DNA from: Paracoccaceae bacterium
Lineage (GTDB): Bacteria; Pseudomonadota; Alphaproteobacteria; Rhodobacterales; Rhodobacteraceae
Length of the DNA stretch: 64,000 nt
Reading direction: 5' to 3'
NCBI GenBank assembly: GCA_022843025.1
Contig: JALHOL010000002.1
Span: 1-64,000 of the forward strand
The notes under the pieces are model-generated. The model was not told the DNA's origin. It saw only the letters and a list, made by a program, of their open reading frames with translations, and made no database searches. A program made the translations under genes and the position numbers. Positions 1 through 7,804 of the stretch are shown here, piece after piece; position 1 is the first letter of the stretch; each line of letters opens with the position of its first letter.

Positions 1-115
1 AGCTGACACCTAGATCATCGGGCCAAAACCCTACTAGGCCGATATGCAAACAGTTAAACGCCGATGCGCCCAAACCGCCCACATATCCCTTCAATTTCCA
101 AATTTTCAAAGAGCG
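1..115 (-). other. rRNA operon leader (partial, 16S lies beyond left edge)
   Basis: Read on the minus strand, this stretch has the look of a Rhodobacterales 16S rRNA leader. It begins with a boxA antitermination element at 101-115 (CGCTCTTTGAAAATT). The leader sequence running to the window edge is of the kind seen just before mature 16S in this order, from memory rather than by search. A matching minus-strand promoter lies at 256-284. The mature rRNA itself is not in the window. Short open frames here code for nothing recognisable and are ignored. The boxA is seen directly; that an rrn operon follows is inference. Confidence 0.75.
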
Positions 116-255
116 TACCAGACACAAAACAAGCCGCACGCTGTCACCAGCGTCGCTTCCCGCCTTGCCTCCAGAGTTTTTTCGCAACGGCTTCTGCCGC
201 CACTTCCGGTTTCTTCGTTCCGCCATTCAGCGTCGCGTCGTCTTCGGTGAGGCGT

Positions 256-284
256 TATCTACGGATACGGCCCGGTGGCCGCAA
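256..284 (-). promoter_or_regulatory. Probable rrn promoter, leftward
   Basis: On the minus strand there is a -35 TTGCGG (279-284) and a -10 TAGATA (256-261) with an exact 17-bp spacer. It lies about 140 bp upstream of boxA and points toward the rRNA leader. It is placed as expected for the growth-regulated promoter of the rRNA operon. The rest of the 116-255 stretch shows no gene. Confidence 0.6.
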
Positions 285-320
285 GTGGAAAATGACGGGA
301 AGATGACGATTTTTTCGGCA

Positions 321-343
321 GCCCAAGAATTCTTGGGCTTTTT
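321..343 (+). terminator. Perfect palindrome with T-tract
   Basis: GCCCAAGAATTCTTGGGC is an 18-bp perfect palindrome (7-bp stem, AATT loop) followed by TTTTT on the plus strand, so it has terminator form in that direction. No plus-strand gene precedes it. It could insulate the rrn promoter, or end leftward amidohydrolase transcripts with a poor tail. The remainder of 344-469 holds no feature that I can support. Confidence 0.35.
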
Positions 344-469
344 GCCCCCTCTTGCGCAGGAAAACGCTTGGCCGCCCCCCCTGCCCCGCACAAGATTGCG
401 CCTTTCCGGCAGGGTTAGGGTGAATCGCGGCGACTCGCGCCCCCGATTCACCCTCCCATCTGCGCCGAT

Positions 470-2131
470 TCAGGCGAATCCCGCCGCGGCATAGGTGATC
501 CGCCCGCCCGCAACCGTCAGGGCAATCGCCGTCTGTCCGATCCGATCTGCGGGCAGCGTTTCGATATCCCCGTCGATCAGGACAAGATCCGCCGCCATCC
601 CCGTGCGCAGCGTTCCGGTGATGTCATCCCAATGCCCGGCCCAGGCCCCGCCCGCCGTATAGGCATGCAGCGTCTCCATCAGAGCAAGCCGCTCATCCCC
701 GGCCCCCTCATAGGGCACCCGCGTCAGCGCCGCCTGTATCCCGCGCATCACCGACACATCCGTCACCGGCCAATCGCTGGCATAGGCCACGGGCGCGCCA
801 TGATCCTTCAACGTCTTCCACAGATAGGCATCGCGCCAGCGCGCGCGGTCAAACACCACCTCCATCGTCGACATCGGGAAATCCATCACCCCCGGGGGAT
901 GCGGCGGCTGCACGCTCGCAGTGATGCCCAGCGCCCCAAGTCGCGGCACATCGGCCCGGTCGATCAGCTCGATATGTTCGATCCGGTGCCGCAGGTCGCG
1001 CAGCCCGTTCGCCTCGGCCGCCGCCTCATAGCCATCGATCGTCGTCCGCACCGCGCCATCGCCGATGGCATGCACCGCAATCTGCAACCCGCGCCGATCA
1101 ATCTCGGCGCAGATCGCCTTGAACCGCGCGGGTTCGAACAGCGGGTCCGCACGATGCCCCGGCACGCCGGGATAATCGTTCAGCATGAAGGCCGTCCGGC
1201 TGTCGACCACCCCATCCATGAACATCTTCACAAAGCCCGACCGAACCCAGTCGCTGCGATAATCGGCATCCATGGCGCTGGCGCGGTCCAGATCCGCCAT
1301 CTCCATATGCGGCTTCATGTGGAACGGCACCCGCACCCGTGCGGTCAGCCGCCCCTCGGCCTCCATCTCGGCCAGCAGCGCGCAGGTGTACCGGTTGCCG
1401 TCCATGTTCACCATCGTGGTGATCCCATGCGCCGCGCAATGCGCCAGCCCCGCCGCCACCTTGTCCTTGTCTGCTGCCCGCATTGCGGCATCCGGCCAGG
1501 GGTCGGGCTCGCCCCCTGTGGCGATGCCCAATTGCAGATGCGCTTCACCGCCCAGCGCCAGCACCGGGCCGAACGCCTCGAACTCGCGCAGCTCTCCGCT
1601 GGCCGTGCCATCCGCAGCCATCACCACCTCATGCCCATGCGGCATCTGCGCCCCATGCAGCAGCCCCGCCTGTTGCAGGGCCAGCGTATTGGCCCAGACC
1701 GTATGATGATCCGGCGACATCATCGCGATGGGTCGATCCGCGATCACCCGGTCCAGATCATGCCGCGTGACCGCTTCACCCAGAATTTCATAGGCCGCCC
1801 CCTGCGCCATCAGCAGCGCGCGATCCGGATTCTTGGCCGCATAGTCCATAAACGCCGCCTTCAGCGCATCGAACCCCATCAGCCCACCGATCTGCAACTG
1901 CACCAGTTCCGCGCCCCCAAGCACCAGATGCAGATGGCTTTCCACGAACCCCGGCAACAGCGTCCGTCCGTCCGCATCGATCACACGTGTCGCAGGCCCG
2001 GCCAGCGCCGCCACCTCTGCGCCGCCCACTGCCGCGATCCGGCCCGCGCGCACGGCCACCGCCACCGCCCGTGGCCGCCCCGGATCCATGGTCAGAACCT
2101 TCGCATTGGTCACGATCAGATCGACATCCAT
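470..2131 (-). CDS. Amidohydrolase family 3 (YtcJ-like)
   Basis: A 553-residue metal-dependent hydrolase of the amidohydrolase superfamily, YtcJ type. The N-terminal strand region reads like the family (NAKVLTMD, GRIAAVG), followed by the metal-binding HxH in GFVESHLHL. A central TIM barrel follows, and the C-terminal beta-sandwich ends in AADLVLIDGD. Substrates in this family are small amides, imides or cyclic compounds; none can be assigned here. I chose the third in-frame ATG because GAGG lies 6 nt before it; the two earlier ATGs lie inside a repeated intergenic motif. It follows the ureohydrolase gene by 82 bp on the same strand, so the pair may be an operon acting on a nitrogen compound. 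Confidence 0.85.
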   Translation of the reverse strand: MDVDLIVTNAKVLTMDPGRPRAVAVAVRAGRIAAVGGAEVAALAGPATRVIDADGRTLLPGFVESHLHLVLGGAELVQLQIGGLMGFDALKAAFMDYAAKNPDRALLMAQGAAYEILGEAVTRHDLDRVIADRPIAMMSPDHHTVWANTLALQQAGLLHGAQMPHGHEVVMAADGTASGELREFEAFGPVLALGGEAHLQLGIATGGEPDPWPDAAMRAADKDKVAAGLAHCAAHGITTMVNMDGNRYTCALLAEMEAEGRLTARVRVPFHMKPHMEMADLDRASAMDADYRSDWVRSGFVKMFMDGVVDSRTAFMLNDYPGVPGHRADPLFEPARFKAICAEIDRRGLQIAVHAIGDGAVRTTIDGYEAAAEANGLRDLRHRIEHIELIDRADVPRLGALGITASVQPPHPPGVMDFPMSTMEVVFDRARWRDAYLWKTLKDHGAPVAYASDWPVTDVSVMRGIQAALTRVPYEGAGDERLALMETLHAYTAGGAWAGHWDDITGTLRTGMAADLVLIDGDIETLPADRIGQTAIALTVAGGRITYAAAGFA

Positions 2132-2147
2132 CCCTGCCCTCATCTTC

Positions 2148-2172
2148 TTCATCTTGGTTTCAAATACCCTGG
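2148..2172 (+). repeat. Dispersed intergenic motif, copy 1
   Basis: One of four copies of a motif with core TTCATCTTGG, a short variable stretch, then AAATACCC. Here it covers the upstream ATG codons of the amidohydrolase. Other copies are at 6110, 10561 and 18733, all in the same orientation and all intergenic. Confidence 0.6.
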
Positions 2173-2213
2173 GGGACGCGCCGCCTGTGGCGGCGCGGGG
2201 GGCAAGGCCCCCT

Positions 2214-3179
2214 TTACCCCTTGATCCGTTCCGCCATCACGCACAGCAACTCGAACATGATCGAGATCCCCAGCCAGGCCGTCCCGCCCGACGGATCGAA
2301 GGGCGGGCTCACCTCCACCAGATCGGCCCCCACCACATTCACCCCGCGCAAGCCCCGAACCACCTCCAGCGCCTGCCAGCTGTTCGGCCCCCCCACCTCG
2401 GGCGTGCCGGTGCCAGGGGCAAAGGTCGGGTCCACGAAGTCGATATCATAAGTAATATAGGTGTCCCCGCTCCCCACGATATCGCGCGCCTCGGCCATCA
2501 CATCCTCCACCCCCCGCCGGTGAAACTCACCGATGGGAATGATCCGGATGCCATTGGCGGCGGCAAAATCCCAATCCTCGCGCCCATAGGCCGTGCCGCG
2601 AATGCCGATCAGGCAATAGCGTTTGGGGTCGATCAATCCCTCCTCCACCGCGCGGCGGAAGGGCGTGCCGTGATTATAGCGGCTGGTCCCGAAATAGATG
2701 TCGTTCAGGTCGGTATGGCTGTCGAACTGGATCATCCCCACCGGGCGATGCTTGGCCACCGCGCGCAGGATGGGCAGGCTGCACAGGTGATCCCCGCCGC
2801 CCGTCAGCGGCAGAATGCCCGCCGCCACCACGCGGGAATAAAACGCCTCCATCCGCGCGAGCGAATCCATCAGGTCACCGGGGTTCGGCGCCACATCCCC
2901 CAGATCGGCGCAGCGCGCCAATTCGAACGGCGCCACCCATGTCGCGCCATTCTGCGCCCGGATCATCGTCGACAGATCCCGCAACTGCCGCGGCCCATGG
3001 CGCGGACCGGGGCGGTTGGTCGTCCCGCCGTCCCAGGGCGCACCGATCAGCCCGATCTGCACCTCGCCCAGCCGCGGGTCATCCAGCCCCACATGCGGCA
3101 GGCGCATGAAGGTGGGAATGCCCGCGAATCGCGGCAGATCGAACCCCGAAACCGGCCTGAAAAATCCCGTCTCCGTCAT
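2214..3179 (-). CDS. Agmatinase/ureohydrolase family protein
   Basis: A 321-residue member of the arginase/agmatinase fold, which hydrolyses guanidino compounds to urea at a dinuclear Mn site. Metal ligands are visible in GGGDH, FDSHTD and DIDFVDP, and the family signature APGTGTPEVGG follows. FDSHTD replaces the commoner FDAHxD. The family covers agmatinase, guanidinobutyrase and guanidinopropionase, and sequence alone does not decide between them. The ATG has AGGG 5 nt upstream. It lies just upstream of a co-directional amidohydrolase and divergent from the bactofilin gene. Confidence 0.85.
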   Translation of the reverse strand: MTETGFFRPVSGFDLPRFAGIPTFMRLPHVGLDDPRLGEVQIGLIGAPWDGGTTNRPGPRHGPRQLRDLSTMIRAQNGATWVAPFELARCADLGDVAPNPGDLMDSLARMEAFYSRVVAAGILPLTGGGDHLCSLPILRAVAKHRPVGMIQFDSHTDLNDIYFGTSRYNHGTPFRRAVEEGLIDPKRYCLIGIRGTAYGREDWDFAAANGIRIIPIGEFHRRGVEDVMAEARDIVGSGDTYITYDIDFVDPTFAPGTGTPEVGGPNSWQALEVVRGLRGVNVVGADLVEVSPPFDPSGGTAWLGISIMFELLCVMAERIKG

Positions 3180-3376
3180 CGCATCCCTGCCTTTGCCCTG
3201 ATTCCCGGCACCATTTCACCGCCCCCTTCCGCCTTTGTCAGGTCCACAACCGACATGCCACGCCACAACCTTGGGATATCCGGGGCGGAAATCCCGCCCT
3301 TCCCCCTGCCACCCGCCCTCGGGTCTTGACCGCCGCGCCCGCTTCCCCCCTTATCGGCTCACATCCGGAGGACCCC

Positions 3377-3751
3377 ATGTTCAGCAAGACCGATCCCGCC
3401 ACCCCCTCTGCCCAGCCGCCGCGCGCACCGAACCCGAATGCCGGGAAATCGGTCCTCGCCTCGGATCTGCGGATCACCGGCGAAATCTCCTCCACCGGCG
3501 CGGTCGAGGTCTTTGGCGAAATCGACGGCAACCTCGCCGCCCGCAGCCTGATGATCGGCAGCGAAGGCAGCGTCAAAGGCTCCGTCTCGGCCGAAACGAT
3601 CGAGGTGAAGGGCGCCCTCGACGGCCGCGTCAGCACCCAGTCCTTCACCCTGCGCGCCTCGGCCAAGGTCGAGGCCGACATCACCTACTCCGCCCTCGTC
3701 ATCGAAAGCGGCGCCCAGATCGAAGGCCGCTTCACCCGCCCGAAAGGCTGA
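3377..3751 (+). CDS. Bactofilin (polymer-forming cytoskeletal protein)
   Basis: A 124-residue bactofilin. Such proteins polymerise without nucleotide into membrane-associated filaments that localise envelope enzymes. After a disordered Pro/Ala-rich tail come repeated short beta-strands with Gly turns (TGEISSTGAVEVFGEIDGNL and on to ADITYSALVIESGAQIEGRF), typical of the right-handed beta-helix. The ATG is chosen because GGAGG lies 5 nt upstream; a longer in-frame start has no such site. It stands alone, divergent from the ureohydrolase gene, and is followed by a strong terminator. Confidence 0.88.
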   Translation: MFSKTDPATPSAQPPRAPNPNAGKSVLASDLRITGEISSTGAVEVFGEIDGNLAARSLMIGSEGSVKGSVSAETIEVKGALDGRVSTQSFTLRASAKVEADITYSALVIESGAQIEGRFTRPKG

Positions 3752-3787
3752 TCCGCGCAGGCGATGCGCAAAGCAACCGCTCAAGCA

Positions 3788-3815
3788 CGGCCCCCGACGG
3801 GGGCCGTTCGCGTTT
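3788..3815 (+). terminator. Rho-independent terminator after bactofilin
   Basis: CGGCCCCC-GAC-GGGGGCCG forms an 8-bp GC stem with a 3-nt loop, followed by TTCGCGTTTT. It lies 36 bp after the bactofilin stop codon. Confidence 0.75.
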
Positions 3816-3939
3816 TCGGGTCACGCGATCCTGCCTCCGCCCCGGCCTTGGTCTTTCCAGCCCATTCCCAAAAGGGCGGAACCCGCCGCCCTCTGACAGT
3901 CGCAGTGCGCGACAGCCGGGATAACAGCCAGCCCGGCGG

Positions 3940-4215
3940 TCAGTCCTTGGGAACCAGCGTGACAACACAGGAATCGTGGGTGTCGAGCCCGGCCTTCGCA
4001 CATTGAGGTGCGGTCAGGTTAAAGAAGAACACATCCGACCCTTTTCCCCAGGGGTGGATGATCCTGTGAAACGGCCCGGTCTCGTTCAGCATAACCTCCG
4101 CAGGAAAGGCCTCTGTCCTGCCGTTCACATGTTCCGGCTTCACAACGATGTATCGCGGAAGAAATGCTTCCTTGCGCAGGACTCTCGCCACAAAGATGAC
4201 GGGGGCTTTTTCCAT
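3940..4215 (-). CDS. Small protein, DUF1905-like
   Basis: A 91-residue protein without signal peptide or membrane segment. The C-terminal half (GPFHRIIHPWGKGSDVFF, then KAGLDTHDSCVVTLVPKD) resembles DUF1905 proteins, which end in a G-x-G-x-hydrophobic stretch and a D-x-V-x-V-x-L-x-x-D strand. The resemblance is from memory and unproven. I prefer the internal ATG with AAGG about 8 nt upstream over a TTG ten codons earlier. It is co-directional with the thioesterase gene just upstream and may be co-transcribed. Function unknown. Confidence 0.6.
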   Translation of the reverse strand: MEKAPVIFVARVLRKEAFLPRYIVVKPEHVNGRTEAFPAEVMLNETGPFHRIIHPWGKGSDVFFFNLTAPQCAKAGLDTHDSCVVTLVPKD

Positions 4216-4312
4216 GTCCAGCCTTACAAACCGGCGATGCACCAACCGACGCAGACTAAACGCCTTCGGCCAATCCGCAAAATGCTCCAGGCGACAGGTG
4301 CTTTCACCATAG

Positions 4313-4780
4313 TCAAAGATCGGGGCAGGCCCGCCAAACCACGGTCACCCCGCCATACCCCCCCCCCGGTGGCAGCGAATAGGTAAACGTCCCCCGCGCG
4401 ACAGGCTCCGCCACCCCTTCGGAAAACAACAGCGCATCCCCCACCGCCAGCGACCGGCCTAGCTTCAACAGCCGCACCTCCGCCAGCACATCCCGCCCCG
4501 CCGCAGGCTTGCGCAGGAAATCCATCGAACAGCCTGTGGTGACGGCCAGCGCCACAGGCCCCACCCGGCTCAAAACCGCCAGATAGACCGCCACATCCGC
4601 CAGCCCGAACATCGCCGGCCCCGACACCGTGCCTCCCGGCCGCAGATGCCGCTCTTCTACCCGCAGCCGCAGGCACAGCCCCGCCGCATCTGCCCGCTCC
4701 ACCGTGAAATCCGCCGCCACCTGCCCGAAGTCGCGCGCCAGAAACGCCGTCAGCGCTTCGCGGTCCATCACCAGTTCCAT
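4313..4780 (-). CDS. PaaI-family thioesterase
   Basis: A 155-residue hotdog-fold protein. The segment HLRPGGTVSGPAMFGLADVA is the hotdog core (the usual N-G-GTVsG...lAD pattern), followed by TTGCSMDFLRKP, a typical substrate-binding loop, and ARGTFTYSLPP at the end. Such enzymes hydrolyse acyl-CoA thioesters. The start with GAGGGA 6 nt upstream excludes a long spurious extension into the repeat region. It is divergent from the chain of repeats ahead of the enoyl-CoA hydratase gene, which also acts on acyl-CoA. Confidence 0.82.
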   Translation of the reverse strand: MELVMDREALTAFLARDFGQVAADFTVERADAAGLCLRLRVEERHLRPGGTVSGPAMFGLADVAVYLAVLSRVGPVALAVTTGCSMDFLRKPAAGRDVLAEVRLLKLGRSLAVGDALLFSEGVAEPVARGTFTYSLPPGGGYGGVTVVWRACPDL

Positions 4781-4814
4781 CGCTTCCCTCGTCCGCCACA
4801 CCCCCCTATGCTGG

Positions 4815-5205
4815 CCCAAAGCCAAAGGGGGATGCAATGGCCCAAGACCTGTTCCTGCACCCAGACCTGCGCATCCTTCCGGCGACCACCGGCAAAGACC
4901 CAAGGGCGACACCATGACCAATCCACCGCATCTGAACCAGTACCCATGCCCGGTCCACGCGACCATATCCGCAAACAAACGCGGCAAGGCGATAACCAGA
5001 ACCGCAATCCTGCGCCAACCCACGGGCCCTGTTCCGGCGGTCCCAGGCGAAGGCCAAACGGCAATGAAATGACTTAGGACCTGTTTCTACACCAACCTAT
5101 GCCCCCTTTCCCCGCGATGAAATCCGAACGTGAAAGGGCGGTGAAATGACGAAAACTCGTTCACGCACCCACCCGCGACCACATCCCAAAGCCAAAGGGC
5201 GATGA
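4815..5205 (+). repeat. Decayed tandem copies of a gene start region
   Basis: The sequence that carries the ribosome site and first codons of the downstream hydratase (from CCCAAAGCCAAAGGG at 5185) recurs upstream in degenerate form. The best copy is at 4815-4865 and shares the 15-base element plus most of the next 36 bases. Others lie near 4893-4940, 4976-5020, 5044-5095 and 5131-5170. Spacing is roughly 50-90 bp, so this is not a regular satellite. The clearest copies keep an A/G-rich ribosome-site-like stretch about 6 nt before an ATG. Confidence 0.75.
4837..5205 (+). other. Chain of short overlapping open frames before the hydratase gene
   Basis: Within the repeats, small frames follow one another. 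The first is 4837-4917 (26 codons, starting MAQDLFLHPD). It ends in an ATGA overlap with 4914-5072 (52 codons), which ends in another ATGA overlap with a two-codon frame at 5069. Then 5146-5205 (19 codons) stops 1 nt before the hydratase ATG. Each start has a purine-rich site upstream. They may be relics of duplication or a translated leader; expression is unknown. Confidence 0.35.
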
Positions 5206-5206
5206 C

Positions 5207-5998
5207 ATGACCGAAGACCTGATCCTGCGCCAAGACGCCCAGCACATCGCCACGCTCACCCTGAACCGCCCGGCGGCCCTGAACGCGCTGTCCGACGCCA
5301 TGATCGCGGCCCTCTCGGCCGAGCTTGACCGCCTCGCCACCGACCGCAGCATCCGCGTCATCATCCTGCGCGGCGCAGGCCGCGCCTTCTGCGCGGGCCA
5401 TGATCTAAAGGAAATGCAAGCCGCCCGGGCCCAGTCCGACAAGGGCGCCGCCGCCTTCGCCGATCTCTTCGCCCGCTGCGCCGCCCTCATGCAGCGCATC
5501 CCCGCCATGCCCCAACCCGTCATCGCGCAGGTCCACGGTATCGCCACCGCTGCGGGCTGCCAGCTTGCCGCCTCCTGCGATCTGGTCGTCGCGGCCGAGG
5601 ACGCGCGTTTCGGCGTGAACGGCGTAAATATCGGCCTGTTCTGCTCCACCCCCATGGTCGCCCTCACCCGCAAGGTCCCCCCCGCCGTGGCGTTTGAGAT
5701 GCTGACCACCGGCGAATTCCTCTCCGCCCCCCGCGCCCGCGAGGTGGGCCTTGTGAACCGCATCGCCGCGCCCGACGCGTTGGAGGATCAAACCCGCCAG
5801 CTTGCCGAAACCCTTGCCGCCAAACTCACCGCCGCCGTCCATATCGGCAAACGCGCCTTCTATGATCAGCTCGGCCTGCCACTGGATCAGGCCTATGCCC
5901 GCACCGGGGCGACGATGGTGGAAAACATGCTCTGGCGCGACACGGATGAAGGCATCACCGCCTTTCTGGAAAAGCGCAAACCCGACTGGGCCGACTGA
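5207..5998 (+). CDS. Enoyl-CoA hydratase/isomerase family, ECHDC3-like
   Basis: A 263-residue crotonase-fold protein. Oxyanion-hole segments are present (CAGHDLKEM near residue 65; HGIATAAGCQLAASCDL near 110). The glutamates that catalyse hydration in true enoyl-CoA hydratases are absent: the first is Gln in GCQLAASCD, and the second position falls in VNIGLFCSTP. This pattern is that of ECHDC3 proteins, so hydratase activity is doubtful. The C-terminal tail follows the crotonase trimerisation region. AAGGG precedes the ATG by several nt. A chain of decayed copies of this start lies upstream. Confidence 0.85.
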   Translation: MTEDLILRQDAQHIATLTLNRPAALNALSDAMIAALSAELDRLATDRSIRVIILRGAGRAFCAGHDLKEMQAARAQSDKGAAAFADLFARCAALMQRIPAMPQPVIAQVHGIATAAGCQLAASCDLVVAAEDARFGVNGVNIGLFCSTPMVALTRKVPPAVAFEMLTTGEFLSAPRAREVGLVNRIAAPDALEDQTRQLAETLAAKLTAAVHIGKRAFYDQLGLPLDQAYARTGATMVENMLWRDTDEGITAFLEKRKPDWAD

Positions 5999-6637
5999 AC
6001 CCCGCGCCGCCAAACCCCGGCCACCACCGTTTCATCAGGACCTGCTCCCGCTGCATCACATCGCCCGGCAAATGCGGCGTGATATGCCTCACAATGCCCG
6101 GCCCCTGCCGCTTCATCTTGGCAAAAATACCCAAACTCCGCCCGCTCCAGCCTGCGCATACGCCGCCCAATCAAGGCATCACCGCGCCGCACGTCACCAT
6201 CCCCTTCACGCCATCGAAGGGAAATCGCTCTCCACCAAGCGGCCTGCCCAGGCCCGCATAAAACGCACGGCACCAGCCGCCCCATAATCCGCCCCGGTCC
6301 CGAAGGCACTTTCCGAACGGCCTGCCGCGAAAGCCCATCACAGTCAGTCACAGTCCCCCGCCCCTCAAAGCCCCTCACACGATCATGCCTCAACCACAGC
6401 CCGCCAAACACAGCCATCAACCAAAGCCACATCGCCCCTCTCCGCAACGCCACGCGCCTTCAACCCTCCCCCGAAACGCCTAACAAACCCTTTCTACCCA
6501 CCCCGCAAACCTCGTTTCTTCCGTTAACCTTAACGCCCCGTGACCGTTCGCTGCGTGCATACGCCCGTCTGCACAGCCGTCTGCACCACGCGCTGCACCG
6601 CCAAAACCCGAAACTCCCAAAGATTACCCCAGCGTTC
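5999..6637. other. Gene-free convergent spacer
   Basis: About 640 bp between two converging genes. Open frames here have no recognisable content. It contains one copy of the dispersed motif (6110) and a short triple imperfect repeat of a CGTCTGCAC-like unit at about 6567-6600. No convincing terminator hairpin with a T-tract was seen. Confidence 0.6.
6110..6132 (+). repeat. Dispersed intergenic motif, copy 2
   Basis: GCTTCATCTTGGCAAAAATA followed by CCC; same core and orientation as the copies at 2148, 10561 and 18733. It lies between convergent genes. Confidence 0.65.
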
Positions 6638-7792
6638 TCAACGCCTTGCCGCCAGCGCCACACAGGCCGTCAGCGCCAGCACAAACCCGGCCCCGATCAT
6701 CAGCCAGACCCCGCCCAGCGCCATCAGGCCCGCCCCCATCATCGGGGCCATCGCCGCCGCCGCCAACCCCGGAATGGCCATCATCCCGGCCACCGCGCCA
6801 TAGCGTCCTTCGCCCAACGTTTCGGCCACCAGCATCGGCCGCAGGATCGTCAACACCCCCATCGCCGCCCCCTGACAGGCGGCAAAGCCAAATGCCGCCA
6901 GCGGAAACCCGGCCGCGGCCAGCAAAAACCCCGGCCCCACCACCAGCGCCCCCACCGTGGCCCAGGTCGCCGCCCCCGTCCCGATCCGCGCGCCCATCAG
7001 AACCAGCCGCCCGATCACCTGCGCCGGTCCAATCGCCGCCGCCGCCGCAATCCCGATCTCGGTCGGCACGGCCAGCGCCTCCATCATCGGGCGGAAGTGG
7101 TTCACCAACATCCAGTGGTTCAGGTTCACCAGCGAAAACACCGCCGCCAGCACCACAAACCCCGGCATCCGCAGCACATCCCGCCAGCGCAGCCGCGCCA
7201 CGTCGCGCCCAACGGGTGCGGCCTCGGTCGCCCGCACCACCACGCGCGCCGCCCAATATTGCAAGGGCAGCATCACCCCCGCCGCCACACCGGCCGCCAC
7301 CCAGATCGCCGCCCGCCAGCCCCAGGCCTCGGCCAGCGCCGCGCCTGCCGGAAAGGCCAGCGTGGATGCCAGCCCCGCCACCAGCGTCACCCGCGTGATC
7401 GGCCCCCGCGCCGCGCTGCCAAAACGCCGGATCAACAGCCCGAAACACACGTCATACAGGCACAGCGCCTGCGCCACCCCCAGCCCCGCCCAAGCCAGCA
7501 GCCAGACCGCCCCGTTTCCCGACAGCGCCAGCGTCACCAGTGACGCCGCCCCGATCCCCGGCCCCGCCGCCATCATTCCCACCGCGCGGCCCCGGTCCAC
7601 CGCCCGCCCCACGGCAGGCGCCAGCATAGCCGACATCAAAATCGAAATCATCGGCCCCGCGGCAAGCAGCCCATCGGAAAAGCCGGTCTCGCGCTGCCAA
7701 TACAGGATCAGCGCCGCAAAAATGTAAAAGAAGCAGGCATATCCCAATGCCTGCGTCAGGGCGAGCGTCCAGACCGCCCGCCCTTCGGTCAT
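6638..7792 (-). CDS. MFS transporter
   Basis: A 384-residue membrane protein with about twelve hydrophobic segments and the two-bundle layout of the major facilitator superfamily. A loop-2/3 motif-A-like stretch (GRAVDRGRAVG) lies after the second helix. A hydrophilic linker (ARVVVRATEAAPVGRDVARL) separates the halves near residue 190. Substrate unknown. It starts 12 nt after the stop of the upstream M32 peptidase on the same strand, so it probably closes a ctaA-peptidase-MFS operon. Confidence 0.85.
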   Translation of the reverse strand: MTEGRAVWTLALTQALGYACFFYIFAALILYWQRETGFSDGLLAAGPMISILMSAMLAPAVGRAVDRGRAVGMMAAGPGIGAASLVTLALSGNGAVWLLAWAGLGVAQALCLYDVCFGLLIRRFGSAARGPITRVTLVAGLASTLAFPAGAALAEAWGWRAAIWVAAGVAAGVMLPLQYWAARVVVRATEAAPVGRDVARLRWRDVLRMPGFVVLAAVFSLVNLNHWMLVNHFRPMMEALAVPTEIGIAAAAAIGPAQVIGRLVLMGARIGTGAATWATVGALVVGPGFLLAAAGFPLAAFGFAACQGAAMGVLTILRPMLVAETLGEGRYGAVAGMMAIPGLAAAAMAPMMGAGLMALGGVWLMIGAGFVLALTACVALAARR

Positions 7793-7804
7793 CGCGTCAC
7801 GCGG

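Noticed and set aside
44-494. Several short open frames at the left edge on both strands
   Set aside because: They lie in the rRNA leader and promoter region and have no coding character.
632-2224. 530-codon open frame opposite the amidohydrolase gene
   Set aside because: Arg/His/Pro-rich antisense frame caused by high GC; the minus-strand gene has clear family motifs.
6540-6803. Plus-strand frame with a C-x5-C-x3-C-x3-C start
   Set aside because: The cysteines come from a short GC-rich DNA repeat, and the frame runs antisense into the MFS gene; chance is the simpler reading.
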